From Bacilli bacterium (lineage in GTDB: Bacteria; Bacillota_I; Bacilli_A; RFN20; DUOF01): DNA of 64,000 nt. Below the pieces are notes generated by a model. That model was not told where the DNA came from. It did no database searches and was given only the letters and a program-made list of their open reading frames with translations. Location of the stretch: contig JAFWYE010000006.1 of NCBI GenBank assembly GCA_017517765.1, positions 62,001 to 126,000 of the forward strand, given 5' to 3'. Positions 1-8,117 of the stretch are shown here, one piece after another. Made by a program: the position numbers and the translations under genes. Position 1 is the first letter of the stretch; each line of letters starts with the position of its first letter.

Positions 1-285
1 AGTTAAGTTATCTTGAGTTAATATATATTTAGTAAAATATGCATCTAAAAAAGTTTCCTCTCTAGTAGATAATTCATGACCATTAATTCTATCTAAAAAC
101 ACTTGATATGCAAAACCAGCCCATACATTTTTACTATTATTAATTTCTTCAATTGAATCATCACTAGTAAAATATGTATCCCTACTATCTACATATCTTA
201 AAAAATCTCTCATCTTATCATTTTTAGTATTAACTACTAATTTATTCATAAAGTCTTCTAACGAATTTATAACGATATTATACAT
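1..285 (-). CDS. Hypothetical protein, 3' end outside window
   Basis: The frame is open from an ATG at 285 to the window edge (95 codons, no stop), so the C-terminus is missing. A good ribosome site (GAGGTG) lies 8 bases upstream of the start, which supports real translation. The visible part (begins MYNIVINSLEDFMNKLVVNT) is acidic, soluble and without signal peptide or membrane segment. I recognise no family. It follows rpmF on the same strand but is separated from it by a strong terminator, so it probably has its own promoter in 290-365. Confidence 0.6.
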   Translation of the reverse strand, partial: MYNIVINSLEDFMNKLVVNTKNDKMRDFLRYVDSRDTYFTSDDSIEEINNSKNVWAGFAYQVFLDRINGHELSTREETFLDAYFTKYILTQDNLT

Positions 286-363
286 CTCAAACACCTCGAG
301 ATAATTTTAATACAACCTCTATCTAGTGTCAACAAAAAAATAAGCTTCAAAAGTCCGATTAAT

Positions 364-391
364 AAACAAAAAAAGGACCATTTTGGTCCTT
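364..391 (-). terminator. Terminator after rpmF
   Basis: On the minus strand the inverted repeat AGGACCA/TGGTCCT with a 3-4 base loop is followed by a run of T. It lies 28 bases after the rpmF stop. Confidence 0.85.
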
Positions 392-418
392 AATATGTTT
401 GACAAAAAAAGCTAAAAA

Positions 419-586
419 TTAGATAACTTTCTTTCCATCATAATATCCACAACTAGGGCATACGATATGAGATTTAATTTTCTCTCCGCAATTAGCGCAA
501 GTTACTAATGTAGGTGCTACTAACTTTTGGTGTGTTCTTCTTTTTCTTTTAACTGTTTTTGAAGTTCTTCTTTGTGGTACTGCCAT
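419..586 (-). CDS. rpmF: Ribosomal protein bL32
   Basis: The 55-residue product starts [20 protein letters not shown], the typical basic N-terminus of bL32, a structural protein of the large ribosomal subunit. It keeps the zinc-binding form, with two CxxC pairs (CANC at about 30-33 and CPSC at about 43-46). An AGGTG ribosome site lies just upstream. In Bacillus rpmF sits in the ylb gene neighbourhood. Here ylbD/E/F/J are in the same window but far away. Its own terminator follows. Identification is secure. Confidence 0.97.
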   Translation of the reverse strand: MAVPQRRTSKTVKRKRRTHQKLVAPTLVTCANCGEKIKSHIVCPSCGYYDGKKVI

Positions 587-708
587 ATTGACACCTCCTA
601 TACATCCATTTAATTATCGGTCATTCATTAAGCGACATTTGAATTATAACTATATGACCCTCTTTTGTCAATTTATTTTAATCAAATAAGCAATAATTCT
701 TTATTTTT

Positions 709-1446
709 TTACTTACTTCTCATTCTAGCTAGTTCTTCTTTTGCTCTTGTTTCTACTAGCTTTGCAAGATCATTAGTATTATAAGTTTCATACTCTTCAC
801 TTGATATTGGATCTAAAAAACTTATTTTTATAACCTTTTCTTTATTATTCTTTTTAGTTATTGATAAAGGTAAATATGACTCATCAAAAACTACAGGTAA
901 AATTTTTGCCCCAGTACTATAGGCACACTTAAATGCTCCAGGTTTATATTCTTGTATATCAACTGTCTCATTTTTGCTTCTTGTTCCCTCAGGAAAAATA
1001 ATTACATTTCTTTTCTCCTTTAAATGTGCATTACATGCTTTAACCATTTTCAAAGCATCCCTAGGACTTTCCCTATCCAAATATATTCCATCAATAATAT
1101 CAATAACCTTGCCAACAACTGGATATTTTTTTGATTCCTTTTTGCTAACAATGATTACTGGATCTTTTAATAAATTTATAAGACACAAAGGATCTAGCAT
1201 ACCTTGATGATTTGGAGTAATAAGATATGTTTCTTTATCATCCAGTTTTTCTAAACCAGTAACTTGTAATTTAACTCTTAAAATATTATGTAAAACATCA
1301 TCTATTCTTAAACGAGCATGATTATATCTTTCTTCCAAAGTTGTTTCTTCTTTATTTTTTAAGTATTCATTAATTTTAGGAAGATAACCTAAAATTCTAA
1401 TAGCCCCATGACCTATATATCCAAAATATTTACCTATATGTAACAT
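709..1446 (-). CDS. 1-acyl-sn-glycerol-3-phosphate acyltransferase (PlsC family)
   Basis: The 245-residue protein has the acyltransferase signatures: the catalytic NHxxxxD motif at residues 79-85 (NHQGMLD) and FPEGTR at 151-156, which binds the glycerol phosphate. The family transfers an acyl chain to lysophosphatidic acid to make phosphatidic acid at the inner membrane face. The N-terminal stretch is mildly hydrophobic and could anchor it peripherally. It reads toward rpmF with a 122-base gap. The family is clear. The exact substrate cannot be read from sequence, and other lysophospholipid acyltransferases share these motifs. Confidence 0.85.
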   Translation of the reverse strand: MLHIGKYFGYIGHGAIRILGYLPKINEYLKNKEETTLEERYNHARLRIDDVLHNILRVKLQVTGLEKLDDKETYLITPNHQGMLDPLCLINLLKDPVIIVSKKESKKYPVVGKVIDIIDGIYLDRESPRDALKMVKACNAHLKEKRNVIIFPEGTRSKNETVDIQEYKPGAFKCAYSTGAKILPVVFDESYLPLSITKKNNKEKVIKISFLDPISSEEYETYNTNDLAKLVETRAKEELARMRSK

Positions 1447-1476
1447 TAATTTATCACCACTTATACTATAGCAAAT

Positions 1477-1776
1477 TTATTGAACTTTTAAAACATTATG
1501 CTTTGTTTTGTTAAGCAAGACAAAGTTTTCAATCATTACTACAAAACTCTCATTTTCTTCTTCTAGTCTTCCTTTAATAGCAACCATATCTCCTATATTA
1601 ACATTCTTTATTATTTTTTCATAAATACTCTTCCAATACATGCAATTAACTAAATCAAACTTTCTTTCATAACCATCTTTATATTGCCTTTCAATTTGAA
1701 TTTTTAATTTATTTTTAAATTCATCTGATTTTTCTATTTCTTTTATAACACCAACAAGTATAACTTCATTAACCAT
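1477..1776 (-). CDS. Small single-strand DNA-binding protein-like OB-fold protein
   Basis: The 99-residue protein has the SSB pattern: an opening strand MVNEVILVGVIKEIE, then a mid section with VNCMYW, and the IGDMVAIKGRLEEE strand that in SSB precedes the tetramer surface. It lacks the long acidic C-terminal tail (DDDIPF type) used by housekeeping SSB to recruit partners. It is therefore probably a short paralogue or PriB-like protein rather than the main SSB. It is 30 bases upstream of the acyltransferase on the same strand and divergent from the ger operon. Ribosome site AGGAGG precedes the start. Confidence 0.65.
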   Translation of the reverse strand: MVNEVILVGVIKEIEKSDEFKNKLKIQIERQYKDGYERKFDLVNCMYWKSIYEKIIKNVNIGDMVAIKGRLEEENESFVVMIENFVLLNKTKHNVLKVQ

Positions 1777-1820
1777 TCATTTCTCCTCCTAGAACTATTT
1801 TAAATGATTTTATAACAAGT

Positions 1821-1853
1821 TTTGTCTCAAATTTGTCTCAAGTTTGTTTCAGT
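1821..1853. repeat. Three 11-base direct repeats before the ger operon
   Basis: Units TTTGTCTCAAA, TTTGTCTCAAG and TTTGTTTCAGT follow without gaps between the SSB-like gene and the gerB-type start. The period of 11 is one helical turn, so a regulator could bind each copy on the same DNA face. No known operator is recognised. Confidence 0.6.
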
Positions 1854-1890
1854 TATAAATATTGCTCCATACTTAAAAAGAGGTGATAGA

Positions 1891-2892
1891 ATGAATAGTA
1901 AATATAATGTCAATGCCTATATTATAATGTATCTTATTGGTTACTCATTTTACTTTCATCAAGTATATACTCAAATTTTATATTCAAAAATAGGACTACA
2001 ATTTATCATTCCATTTCTTATTGCATATACTTTATTCCCAATCTTTTTTATCTATGTAACAAAGAAAATATCTTACAAATTCAATTTCAAAATTGATTTT
2101 ATATATAAAATTTTAACTATTTTATACCTATTTTTAAATAGCCTTATTGTTATTAACTATGCCTCAGTTATGATACATAATTATTATTACCAAGATACTA
2201 ATTCTTTAATAGTTTGCTTCTTCTTATTATTACCAATTTTATATGTTTGTATTAAGGGTAGCAAAATTTATCACTCTCTAGTCTTTTTTATTTGCTTAAT
2301 ATTTATTGGGTTTAAATTGTTATATGGATTAAATCCAAATACTTATGACATATATCCTTTATATAATACATTATATATAAAAGATTACATTCAAATAATA
2401 GTCTTATCCATATCTCTTATAATAGAGCCAGTTATACTTCTAGGAAATAAAATGATCACCTCAAAAATAAACCATAAAATAATTTTCCCTTCAGTTATAA
2501 TCATCTCCTTTATTTCTATATATAGTCTTTTAAGAGAAGTTAGTGAATTTGGACTTTTACTTAATGCATTAAGCTTTCCCTATTATGAAAGTTGTAAACT
2601 TATAACATTTGAAAGTAATTTTGATAATATTGATTACTATTATATTTTTTCTCTAGCAACGTCTTTATTTTCTAGAGTCCCATTAACATTTTTAATAATA
2701 AAAGACACTTTTGATATTAATAAAAAATGGATTTTTACAATCTTTTTTGTATTCTTTTTACTCCTGTATGTAATTGTTAGAAAACTCGAGCTATACACTC
2801 TAATAATAATGCCATTGTTCTATATTTGTTCTTTTATTTTAATAACCCTTTTTGTTATTACTTTCTTTTTAAAGGAGAAAAAACATGAATAA
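1891..2892 (+). CDS. Spore germination permease, GerAB family
   Basis: The 333-residue, very hydrophobic protein with about ten membrane helices matches the GerAB (amino-acid permease-like) subunit of nutrient germinant receptors in the spore inner membrane. I start at 1891 (MNSKYNVNAYIIMYLIG). An AGGTGATAG ribosome site precedes it, and the upstream extension in the same frame lacks one. The stop overlaps the next gene by 8 bases. Gene order here is B-A-C rather than the A-B-C of B. subtilis gerA. In the family this subunit binds the germinant. Ligand cannot be predicted. Expression in the forespore (SigG) is expected from the family, but I could not confirm a promoter. Confidence 0.85.
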   Translation: MNSKYNVNAYIIMYLIGYSFYFHQVYTQILYSKIGLQFIIPFLIAYTLFPIFFIYVTKKISYKFNFKIDFIYKILTILYLFLNSLIVINYASVMIHNYYYQDTNSLIVCFFLLLPILYVCIKGSKIYHSLVFFICLIFIGFKLLYGLNPNTYDIYPLYNTLYIKDYIQIIVLSISLIIEPVILLGNKMITSKINHKIIFPSVIIISFISIYSLLREVSEFGLLLNALSFPYYESCKLITFESNFDNIDYYYIFSLATSLFSRVPLTFLIIKDTFDINKKWIFTIFFVFFLLLYVIVRKLELYTLIIMPLFYICSFILITLFVITFFLKEKKHE

Positions 2893-4246
2893 AATAAAAA
2901 AAGAAATTACTAAAATATTTAAAGATAATCCCTATGTAATTAATTTATATATAAATGACTATAATAAATTATTATTGGTTTATGATTACTCCATGATTGA
3001 TACAATTAGACTTCAAAGAGATATTATTCCTATTTTAACTAGTGAGGACTATAAAGATGTGATTGCAAATCTTATCAAGGTGGTTAAAGAAGACATTGTA
3101 AAACTAGTATTTAATTCTTCAGTTATCATTTATGATTATAAAAGTAAAGAATATTATAGTTTAGAACTAAATAATGTTCCTACACGAAGTGTTAGTGAAT
3201 CTAGTGTAGACATAACTATAAGTGGGCCAAAAGATTCTTTAATTGAAAGCTTGGATAGAAACATTGCCCTAATACAAAAACGTATCAAAACAGAAAATTT
3301 AATAATTAAAAATTACACTCTAGGCAACATAACAAAAACAAAAGTATCTATGCTTTATTTAAATACTAATAAAGCATTAGACACTGCAGACAAGATAGAG
3401 ACCACCTTAAAGAGTACCAAAATAGAATCCCTAACTAATATAGGGCAACTAGAGTCAATTCTAACTAATAAAAAGTCTTTAATTCCCCTGTTCACTTATA
3501 CTGCTAGATGTGACTTTATAAGCGAATCTCTAATAAGTAATAAAATAGTGCTATTAATCGATGGGATTCCTCTTGCTTTAATTGCTCCTTCTACCTTTTT
3601 CTTCTTTTTAGAGTTTCATGATTCATTAAGCGAAAATTTCTTTGTTATTTTTTTTGATCGAGCTTTATTTATAATTGCTTTACTATTTGCTCTATTTTTA
3701 TCTCCTTTTGTTCTAGCGGTTATCAATTACTATCCAGAATTACTATCACTAGATTTGATATCTACCACAATAAATTCAAGAAAAGGAATTTCATTTTCTT
3801 TTACAAGCGAAACAATAATCGCAGAGATATTTCTCCAATTATTTAGAATCGCAGGGACAAGACTTCCAAAAGGATTAGATTCCAGTTTACTTGTAGTAGG
3901 TAGTTTCCTTATTGGAACAGTTGTAATAGATGCAGGAATATTATCTCAAGAAGCATTATTTATTGCAGCAACAAGCGTTATTACTAGTTACGTTATTTCT
4001 AATAATTCTAGTTTTAACACTAGTATCAATTTATTTCGCTACTTTTTATTATTTTTAACTATTAGATTTGGACTTGTTGGTCTAAGTGTTGGAATACTAA
4101 TCATTTTAATTTATTTATCTAGTAATTACAGTATTAATACCCCTTATTTACATCCTTACTCACCATTTGATTTTAAAGAATTTATTAAAAGTTTTATTCC
4201 TAGCAATATTGCAAAAAAGAAAGGTGTATCAAATGAAAAAAATTAA
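2885..4246 (+). CDS. Spore germination protein, GerAA family
   Basis: The 453-residue protein has a soluble N-terminal half (about residues 1-210), then membrane helices containing the conserved GerAA stretches: DGIPLALIAP near 220, the RLPKG motif near 320 and the following VVGSFLIGTVVIDAG. GerAA proteins oligomerise into the receptor channel that releases ions in germination. It is slightly shorter than the usual 480-540 residues. It overlaps gerB by 8 bases and the lipoprotein gene by 14, so the three are translationally coupled. The family call is strong. Confidence 0.9.
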   Translation: MNKIKKEITKIFKDNPYVINLYINDYNKLLLVYDYSMIDTIRLQRDIIPILTSEDYKDVIANLIKVVKEDIVKLVFNSSVIIYDYKSKEYYSLELNNVPTRSVSESSVDITISGPKDSLIESLDRNIALIQKRIKTENLIIKNYTLGNITKTKVSMLYLNTNKALDTADKIETTLKSTKIESLTNIGQLESILTNKKSLIPLFTYTARCDFISESLISNKIVLLIDGIPLALIAPSTFFFFLEFHDSLSENFFVIFFDRALFIIALLFALFLSPFVLAVINYYPELLSLDLISTTINSRKGISFSFTSETIIAEIFLQLFRIAGTRLPKGLDSSLLVVGSFLIGTVVIDAGILSQEALFIAATSVITSYVISNNSSFNTSINLFRYFLLFLTIRFGLVGLSVGILIILIYLSSNYSINTPYLHPYSPFDFKEFIKSFIPSNIAKKKGVSNEKN

Positions 4247-5321
4247 ATATCTTATTCTATCTTTTTCCTTAATACTAAGTGGATGTTTTTTAACAGAAAA
4301 AGATATTACTAAAATGATCTTCCCTGTGGCTATGATGATTGGAGGAGAAAATAATATGTATCAAGTATATCTATTGAGTGTATCAACCACTTCAAATAGT
4401 AAGATAGAATTAGAAACCTCTACTGATATTAGTAAATATAGTTTAAGTAAATTTGAAGCAAACTCTATAAGCGAAGCCATATCAAAGGCTGGTATTGCTA
4501 CAAAAGGTACTACTAGTGCTATGAAAATAGAAACTATTATTTTACATGATTCTTTATTTTCTAATTATGATCTTGATTATCAAAGTATTACATCCCACAT
4601 TATTAATAACCCTTTATTTAGGACAAATAGCTATATTTATTATTCTAAATATAAAGCAGATGAACTTTTAAATATTAGTAGTATCGAAGTAAGTGATAGT
4701 TATTATTACTACATAATAAGACCCGAAAAAGAAAATTTAAAAGATTATATTTTACCATCAAGATTAGTAGATACCTCTAAAGCCTATATAGATAACAAAA
4801 GAATGTTTTATCTTCCCTCTCTTTCTATTAAAACAAGTGATGTAAAACAAGAAAAAGATGGAGAGTTAGTAGATGTAAATACCTATTATGTAGATGGAGC
4901 TTACTTTTTAAATAAAGCAGGTAACTTTTCTTATGTTGATATTAGCAAACTAAATGGCTTTAAATGGGCCGATAAAAAAGAATATTTTGATATAGAAATA
5001 GGTAGTGACATAGATCCTATATATCTAAAAATCGAAACTGTAAAATGGGATATAGAAATAAGTGATTCACTAAATTTAAACATAAAACTAAAAACTAAAA
5101 TAAACTATAATCACTCTTCTTTAACTATTAAAGAAATAGAAAGTAAACTAAAAGAAACAATAAAAAAAGATATATACGAAACATATACATCTCTTTATAA
5201 AGACATTGATATATACTTATTTAATGATCTGGCCTATCGATTAAATAAAAATATAGATAATATTAGCTCATTTAATTTAAATATAGATTTAATACTTAAA
5301 AACACTATTTATCAATACTAA
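4233..5321 (+). CDS. Spore germination lipoprotein, GerAC family
   Basis: The start at 4233 gives a clean lipoprotein signal, MKKIKYLILSFSLILSGC, with the lipobox LSGC and Cys18 as the lipidated residue. An AAGGTG ribosome site supports it over the longer frame. The 362-residue product ends in the beta/alpha domain typical of GerAC (region KETIKKDIYETYTSLYKDID). It should be anchored on the outer face of the spore inner membrane as the third receptor subunit. Its last 17 bases overlap the convergent acpS gene, and no terminator separates them. Confidence 0.87.
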   Translation: MKKIKYLILSFSLILSGCFLTEKDITKMIFPVAMMIGGENNMYQVYLLSVSTTSNSKIELETSTDISKYSLSKFEANSISEAISKAGIATKGTTSAMKIETIILHDSLFSNYDLDYQSITSHIINNPLFRTNSYIYYSKYKADELLNISSIEVSDSYYYYIIRPEKENLKDYILPSRLVDTSKAYIDNKRMFYLPSLSIKTSDVKQEKDGELVDVNTYYVDGAYFLNKAGNFSYVDISKLNGFKWADKKEYFDIEIGSDIDPIYLKIETVKWDIEISDSLNLNIKLKTKINYNHSSLTIKEIESKLKETIKKDIYETYTSLYKDIDIYLFNDLAYRLNKNIDNISSFNLNIDLILKNTIYQY

Positions 5322-5628
5322 TTTCATATATAGCATATCCTATAGCATAATCTTTTTCATGGGATATGCTTATTTTAATATCATTATAATTTTCTAAATA
5401 AATGCTATTATCATCATTATACTTAATATTTAATTCATTAAAAGATTTCTTCAATCCTGCTTTATATATAGCTTCTTTTATAGCAAATCTTCCTGCTAAA
5501 AACTCTCTTTTTCTAATGTCACTAGCATTATTAAATATTTCTAGTTCATCACTAGATAAAACTTTTTTAGCAATAATAAAATCTACTCTATCTATTTTAA
5601 CTATATCTACTCCAATACCTTTAATCAT
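5305..5628 (-). CDS. acpS: Holo-[acyl-carrier-protein] synthase
   Basis: The 107-residue AcpS transfers 4'-phosphopantetheine from CoA to apo-ACP, activating fatty acid synthesis. Both signatures are present: GIGVDIVKIDRV at residues 4-15, with the Mg-binding Asp, and FAIKEAIYKAG around 49-59. ISISHEKDYAIGYAIYE follows at the C-terminus. It is the last gene of the long minus-strand run and overlaps the M16 peptidase stop by 8 bases. Its 3' end overlaps the ger operon tail-to-tail. Confidence 0.95.
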   Translation of the reverse strand: MIKGIGVDIVKIDRVDFIIAKKVLSSDELEIFNNASDIRKREFLAGRFAIKEAIYKAGLKKSFNELNIKYNDDNSIYLENYNDIKISISHEKDYAIGYAIYEISIDK

Positions 5629-6904
5629 TACTCTTACTCCTTAATAATGAATAAGCATATTCACTACCTTTTAAGTATTCATTATAAGCACGTTTTAAAT
5701 CTTCCATTGTAATAGATTTTAAAACATCAATTAAAGTAAAGAAATCATTTCCATCTAATACATAAGTCAAATAATTTCTAGCAATTCTATTTATGCTATC
5801 ACATCCATTAATAATCGAAGATATTTCTTTTCTTTTCACACTATCTAATTTCTCATCATTAATAATATTTAATGTGTTTTCAATTCTTTCATTAATTTTC
5901 TTAATTACTAAGCTTTCTTCTTTTAATAAATCACATTCAATAATAAAAGCAAATGCATCTTCATAATCAAATATATCTACTCCTAATGAAGAAACATACT
6001 TTTCATTTATCATCATATTATAAAATTCACTACTATTAGAGAATAGTAAAGATGACAAAACATCCATACTTATAAATACTTTTAATCTATCATCATTTGT
6101 TAAATCATCCATCGGTTTCATCTTATAACCCAATAATAATTTTTTATTATTTACATCATCTTCAATAATTTTAGATTCACATACTACAGATAAACTCTTA
6201 TCTATTTCTTTCTTTTTCAGGTTAAGTTCTCTAGTAGTAAATTCTTTACTTTTAACTAAATCCATAGTTTTCTCTACGTCTACATCACCACATATAACTA
6301 AAACCATGTTATTAGGGCTATAAAAAGATTCATGAACTTGTTTAAGTAATTCATAGGTTGTTTCTCTAACTTCATTTGGTTCTCCTCCAACATCTAAAGT
6401 AAGAGGATGATCTTTATATAAAGACGCCATTAATCCCTTAAATAATTTATCATCAGGATCATCTTTGTACATAAGTAATTCATTAACTATAATATCCTTT
6501 TCATTTTCTACAGCCTCTTTGGTCATTGTAAAAGATGTAGGGAAATCTAGTAACAACTCTAAGCATTCTTCAAATTTATCATTACAATTGAAATAATATA
6601 CAGTTCTATCATATGTAGTAAAAGCATTACAATCAGCTCCTAATTTATAATATAAATCAATAACATTTCCCTTTTTATAATCAAAAACTCTATGTTCTAA
6701 AAAGTGAGCTAATCCTCCAATTATTTTGGTTTCTACTCCATTATAAACAAGAGTATCCCCAGTATTAAAGGAACCAAACTTACTAGCAAAATAAGCACAC
6801 TTATTAGCAAAACCTTCTTTTTTTATAATATAAACATCTAATCCATTATCTAAAATTTCATGATATAGTGTCTCATCTATACTTTTATAATATTTCTTAT
6901 TCAT
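5621..6904 (-). CDS. M16 family zinc metallopeptidase, YmfH-like (active subunit)
   Basis: The 427-residue protein carries the inverted zinc motif HxxEH (HFLEH, residues 67-71) of insulinase/pitrilysin peptidases, with a downstream conserved acidic stretch (ENEKDIIVNEL, residues 134-144) that supplies the third zinc ligand. In Bacillus the YmfF/YmfH pair follows spoIIIE, as here. The preceding gene is the inactive-type partner, so the two likely form a heterodimer like other small M16 proteases. AGGAGG ribosome site. The stop overlaps acpS. Substrate unknown. Confidence 0.88.
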   Translation of the reverse strand: MNKKYYKSIDETLYHEILDNGLDVYIIKKEGFANKCAYFASKFGSFNTGDTLVYNGVETKIIGGLAHFLEHRVFDYKKGNVIDLYYKLGADCNAFTTYDRTVYYFNCNDKFEECLELLLDFPTSFTMTKEAVENEKDIIVNELLMYKDDPDDKLFKGLMASLYKDHPLTLDVGGEPNEVRETTYELLKQVHESFYSPNNMVLVICGDVDVEKTMDLVKSKEFTTRELNLKKKEIDKSLSVVCESKIIEDDVNNKKLLLGYKMKPMDDLTNDDRLKVFISMDVLSSLLFSNSSEFYNMMINEKYVSSLGVDIFDYEDAFAFIIECDLLKEESLVIKKINERIENTLNIINDEKLDSVKRKEISSIINGCDSINRIARNYLTYVLDGNDFFTLIDVLKSITMEDLKRAYNEYLKGSEYAYSLLRSKSND

Positions 6905-8117
6905 GATTAGCCTCCTTTAAAATAGAAGCAACTTTTAAAGTTAGCATCTTACTAACTTCCTTTACATCTTCATAACTAACTTCTTCATATTTAGCCATTA
7001 ATTCTTCCATTGAACTAACTGCTCCAATAAAATCAAACCCAAAATGTACTAAAGCAATATCTCTAGAATTATCTTGATTAGCTTTTATTAAGTTAATAAT
7101 TTTATTTTTAGTAATTTCAAAATCACTACTTTTATCATTTTCATAATCTTTAATTATTTCATCAATAATTCTTATTATATCTTTAAAATTCTTACTTTCT
7201 ATTTCACTTACAATTTCAATTGTATTTAGATAATTATTACATAATGCATAAATATAATAACAATAGTTATGCTTCTCCCTAATTATATTAAACAAATCAT
7301 AATTTAACATTTCAATAAAAACTTTAAGGGCATAAAATAGTTTATCTGTATAGACAATATTACACTCATATATTAAAGATATAGCGGATTGTAAAAACTT
7401 ACTCTCATATTCATTATTAGAACTCTCTATTGTTTTTAAATATGAATAATCAAGCTTATCATCATTTCCCTTAACAGATAAAAATGATAGTTCTTTATAT
7501 ACTTTATTTGCATCTACCTCACCTATAACATATACATAACATTTACTAGTAAGTAATTTATCATAAACCCTTTTTAAATCTTTAAGTGTTACCTTAGAAA
7601 TATCTTCAATATTAGATTCTATATCTACTCCATAAGGAGAATCATTTCCCATAAGTTCATTCACTTTCTTCTTTAAAATGTAAGTCTTTTTATTTAATTT
7701 ATCCTTTAATCTTGAAACATAAATATCTTTAACTTCATTCAAAGTTTTTTTATCTAAAATTGGATTATACAAACACTCTTTGATTGTATCTATTTGAGTA
7801 TGAAGTAAATCTTCACTTAGAGCAAACTTAGAGTTAATCGCACTAACTCTAAAATTCACTACTCCAATATTACCTCTAGAAGTATAACCACCATTAACGC
7901 TTAATCCATAGTTATCCTCTTTATAAGTCGCAAAAGAACTAATACTAGGATATTTAGCATTCCTACTAATAAGTATATTAACTAAAAGATTATAAGGAGC
8001 AATATCCTTATAATCTAATTCTTTAGTAAAAAATATTTCTATATTAACAGTTTTAAATTTATTTGTATTTATAACTTTTACTTGAGTATTATTAATACAA
8101 TTATTCAATATCTCCAT
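6897..8117 (-). CDS. M16 family peptidase-like protein, YmfF-like (inactive subunit)
   Basis: About 406 residues with the M16 fold pattern (the region LDKKTLNEVKDIYVSRLKDK and the RVYDKLLTSKCYVYVIGEVD strand) but no HxxEH zinc motif at the N-terminus. It is therefore the catalytically silent half of a probable heterodimer with the downstream M16 gene, which it overlaps by 8 bases. I prefer the start at MEILNN (8117), since an AGGT ribosome site is then 8 bases away. The longer start at 8123 is too close to it. The 5' end lies inside the end of the translocase gene. Confidence 0.8.
   Translation of the reverse strand: MEILNNCINNTQVKVINTNKFKTVNIEIFFTKELDYKDIAPYNLLVNILISRNAKYPSISSFATYKEDNYGLSVNGGYTSRGNIGVVNFRVSAINSKFALSEDLLHTQIDTIKECLYNPILDKKTLNEVKDIYVSRLKDKLNKKTYILKKKVNELMGNDSPYGVDIESNIEDISKVTLKDLKRVYDKLLTSKCYVYVIGEVDANKVYKELSFLSVKGNDDKLDYSYLKTIESSNNEYESKFLQSAISLIYECNIVYTDKLFYALKVFIEMLNYDLFNIIREKHNYCYYIYALCNNYLNTIEIVSEIESKNFKDIIRIIDEIIKDYENDKSSDFEITKNKIINLIKANQDNSRDIALVHFGFDFIGAVSSMEELMAKYEEVSYEDVKEVSKMLTLKVASILKEANHE

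Noticed and set aside
1869..1876. SigG/SigF-type -10 box CATACTTA before the ger operon
   Set aside because: The -10 fits, but no acceptable -35 lies at the right spacing, so it is not reported as a promoter.
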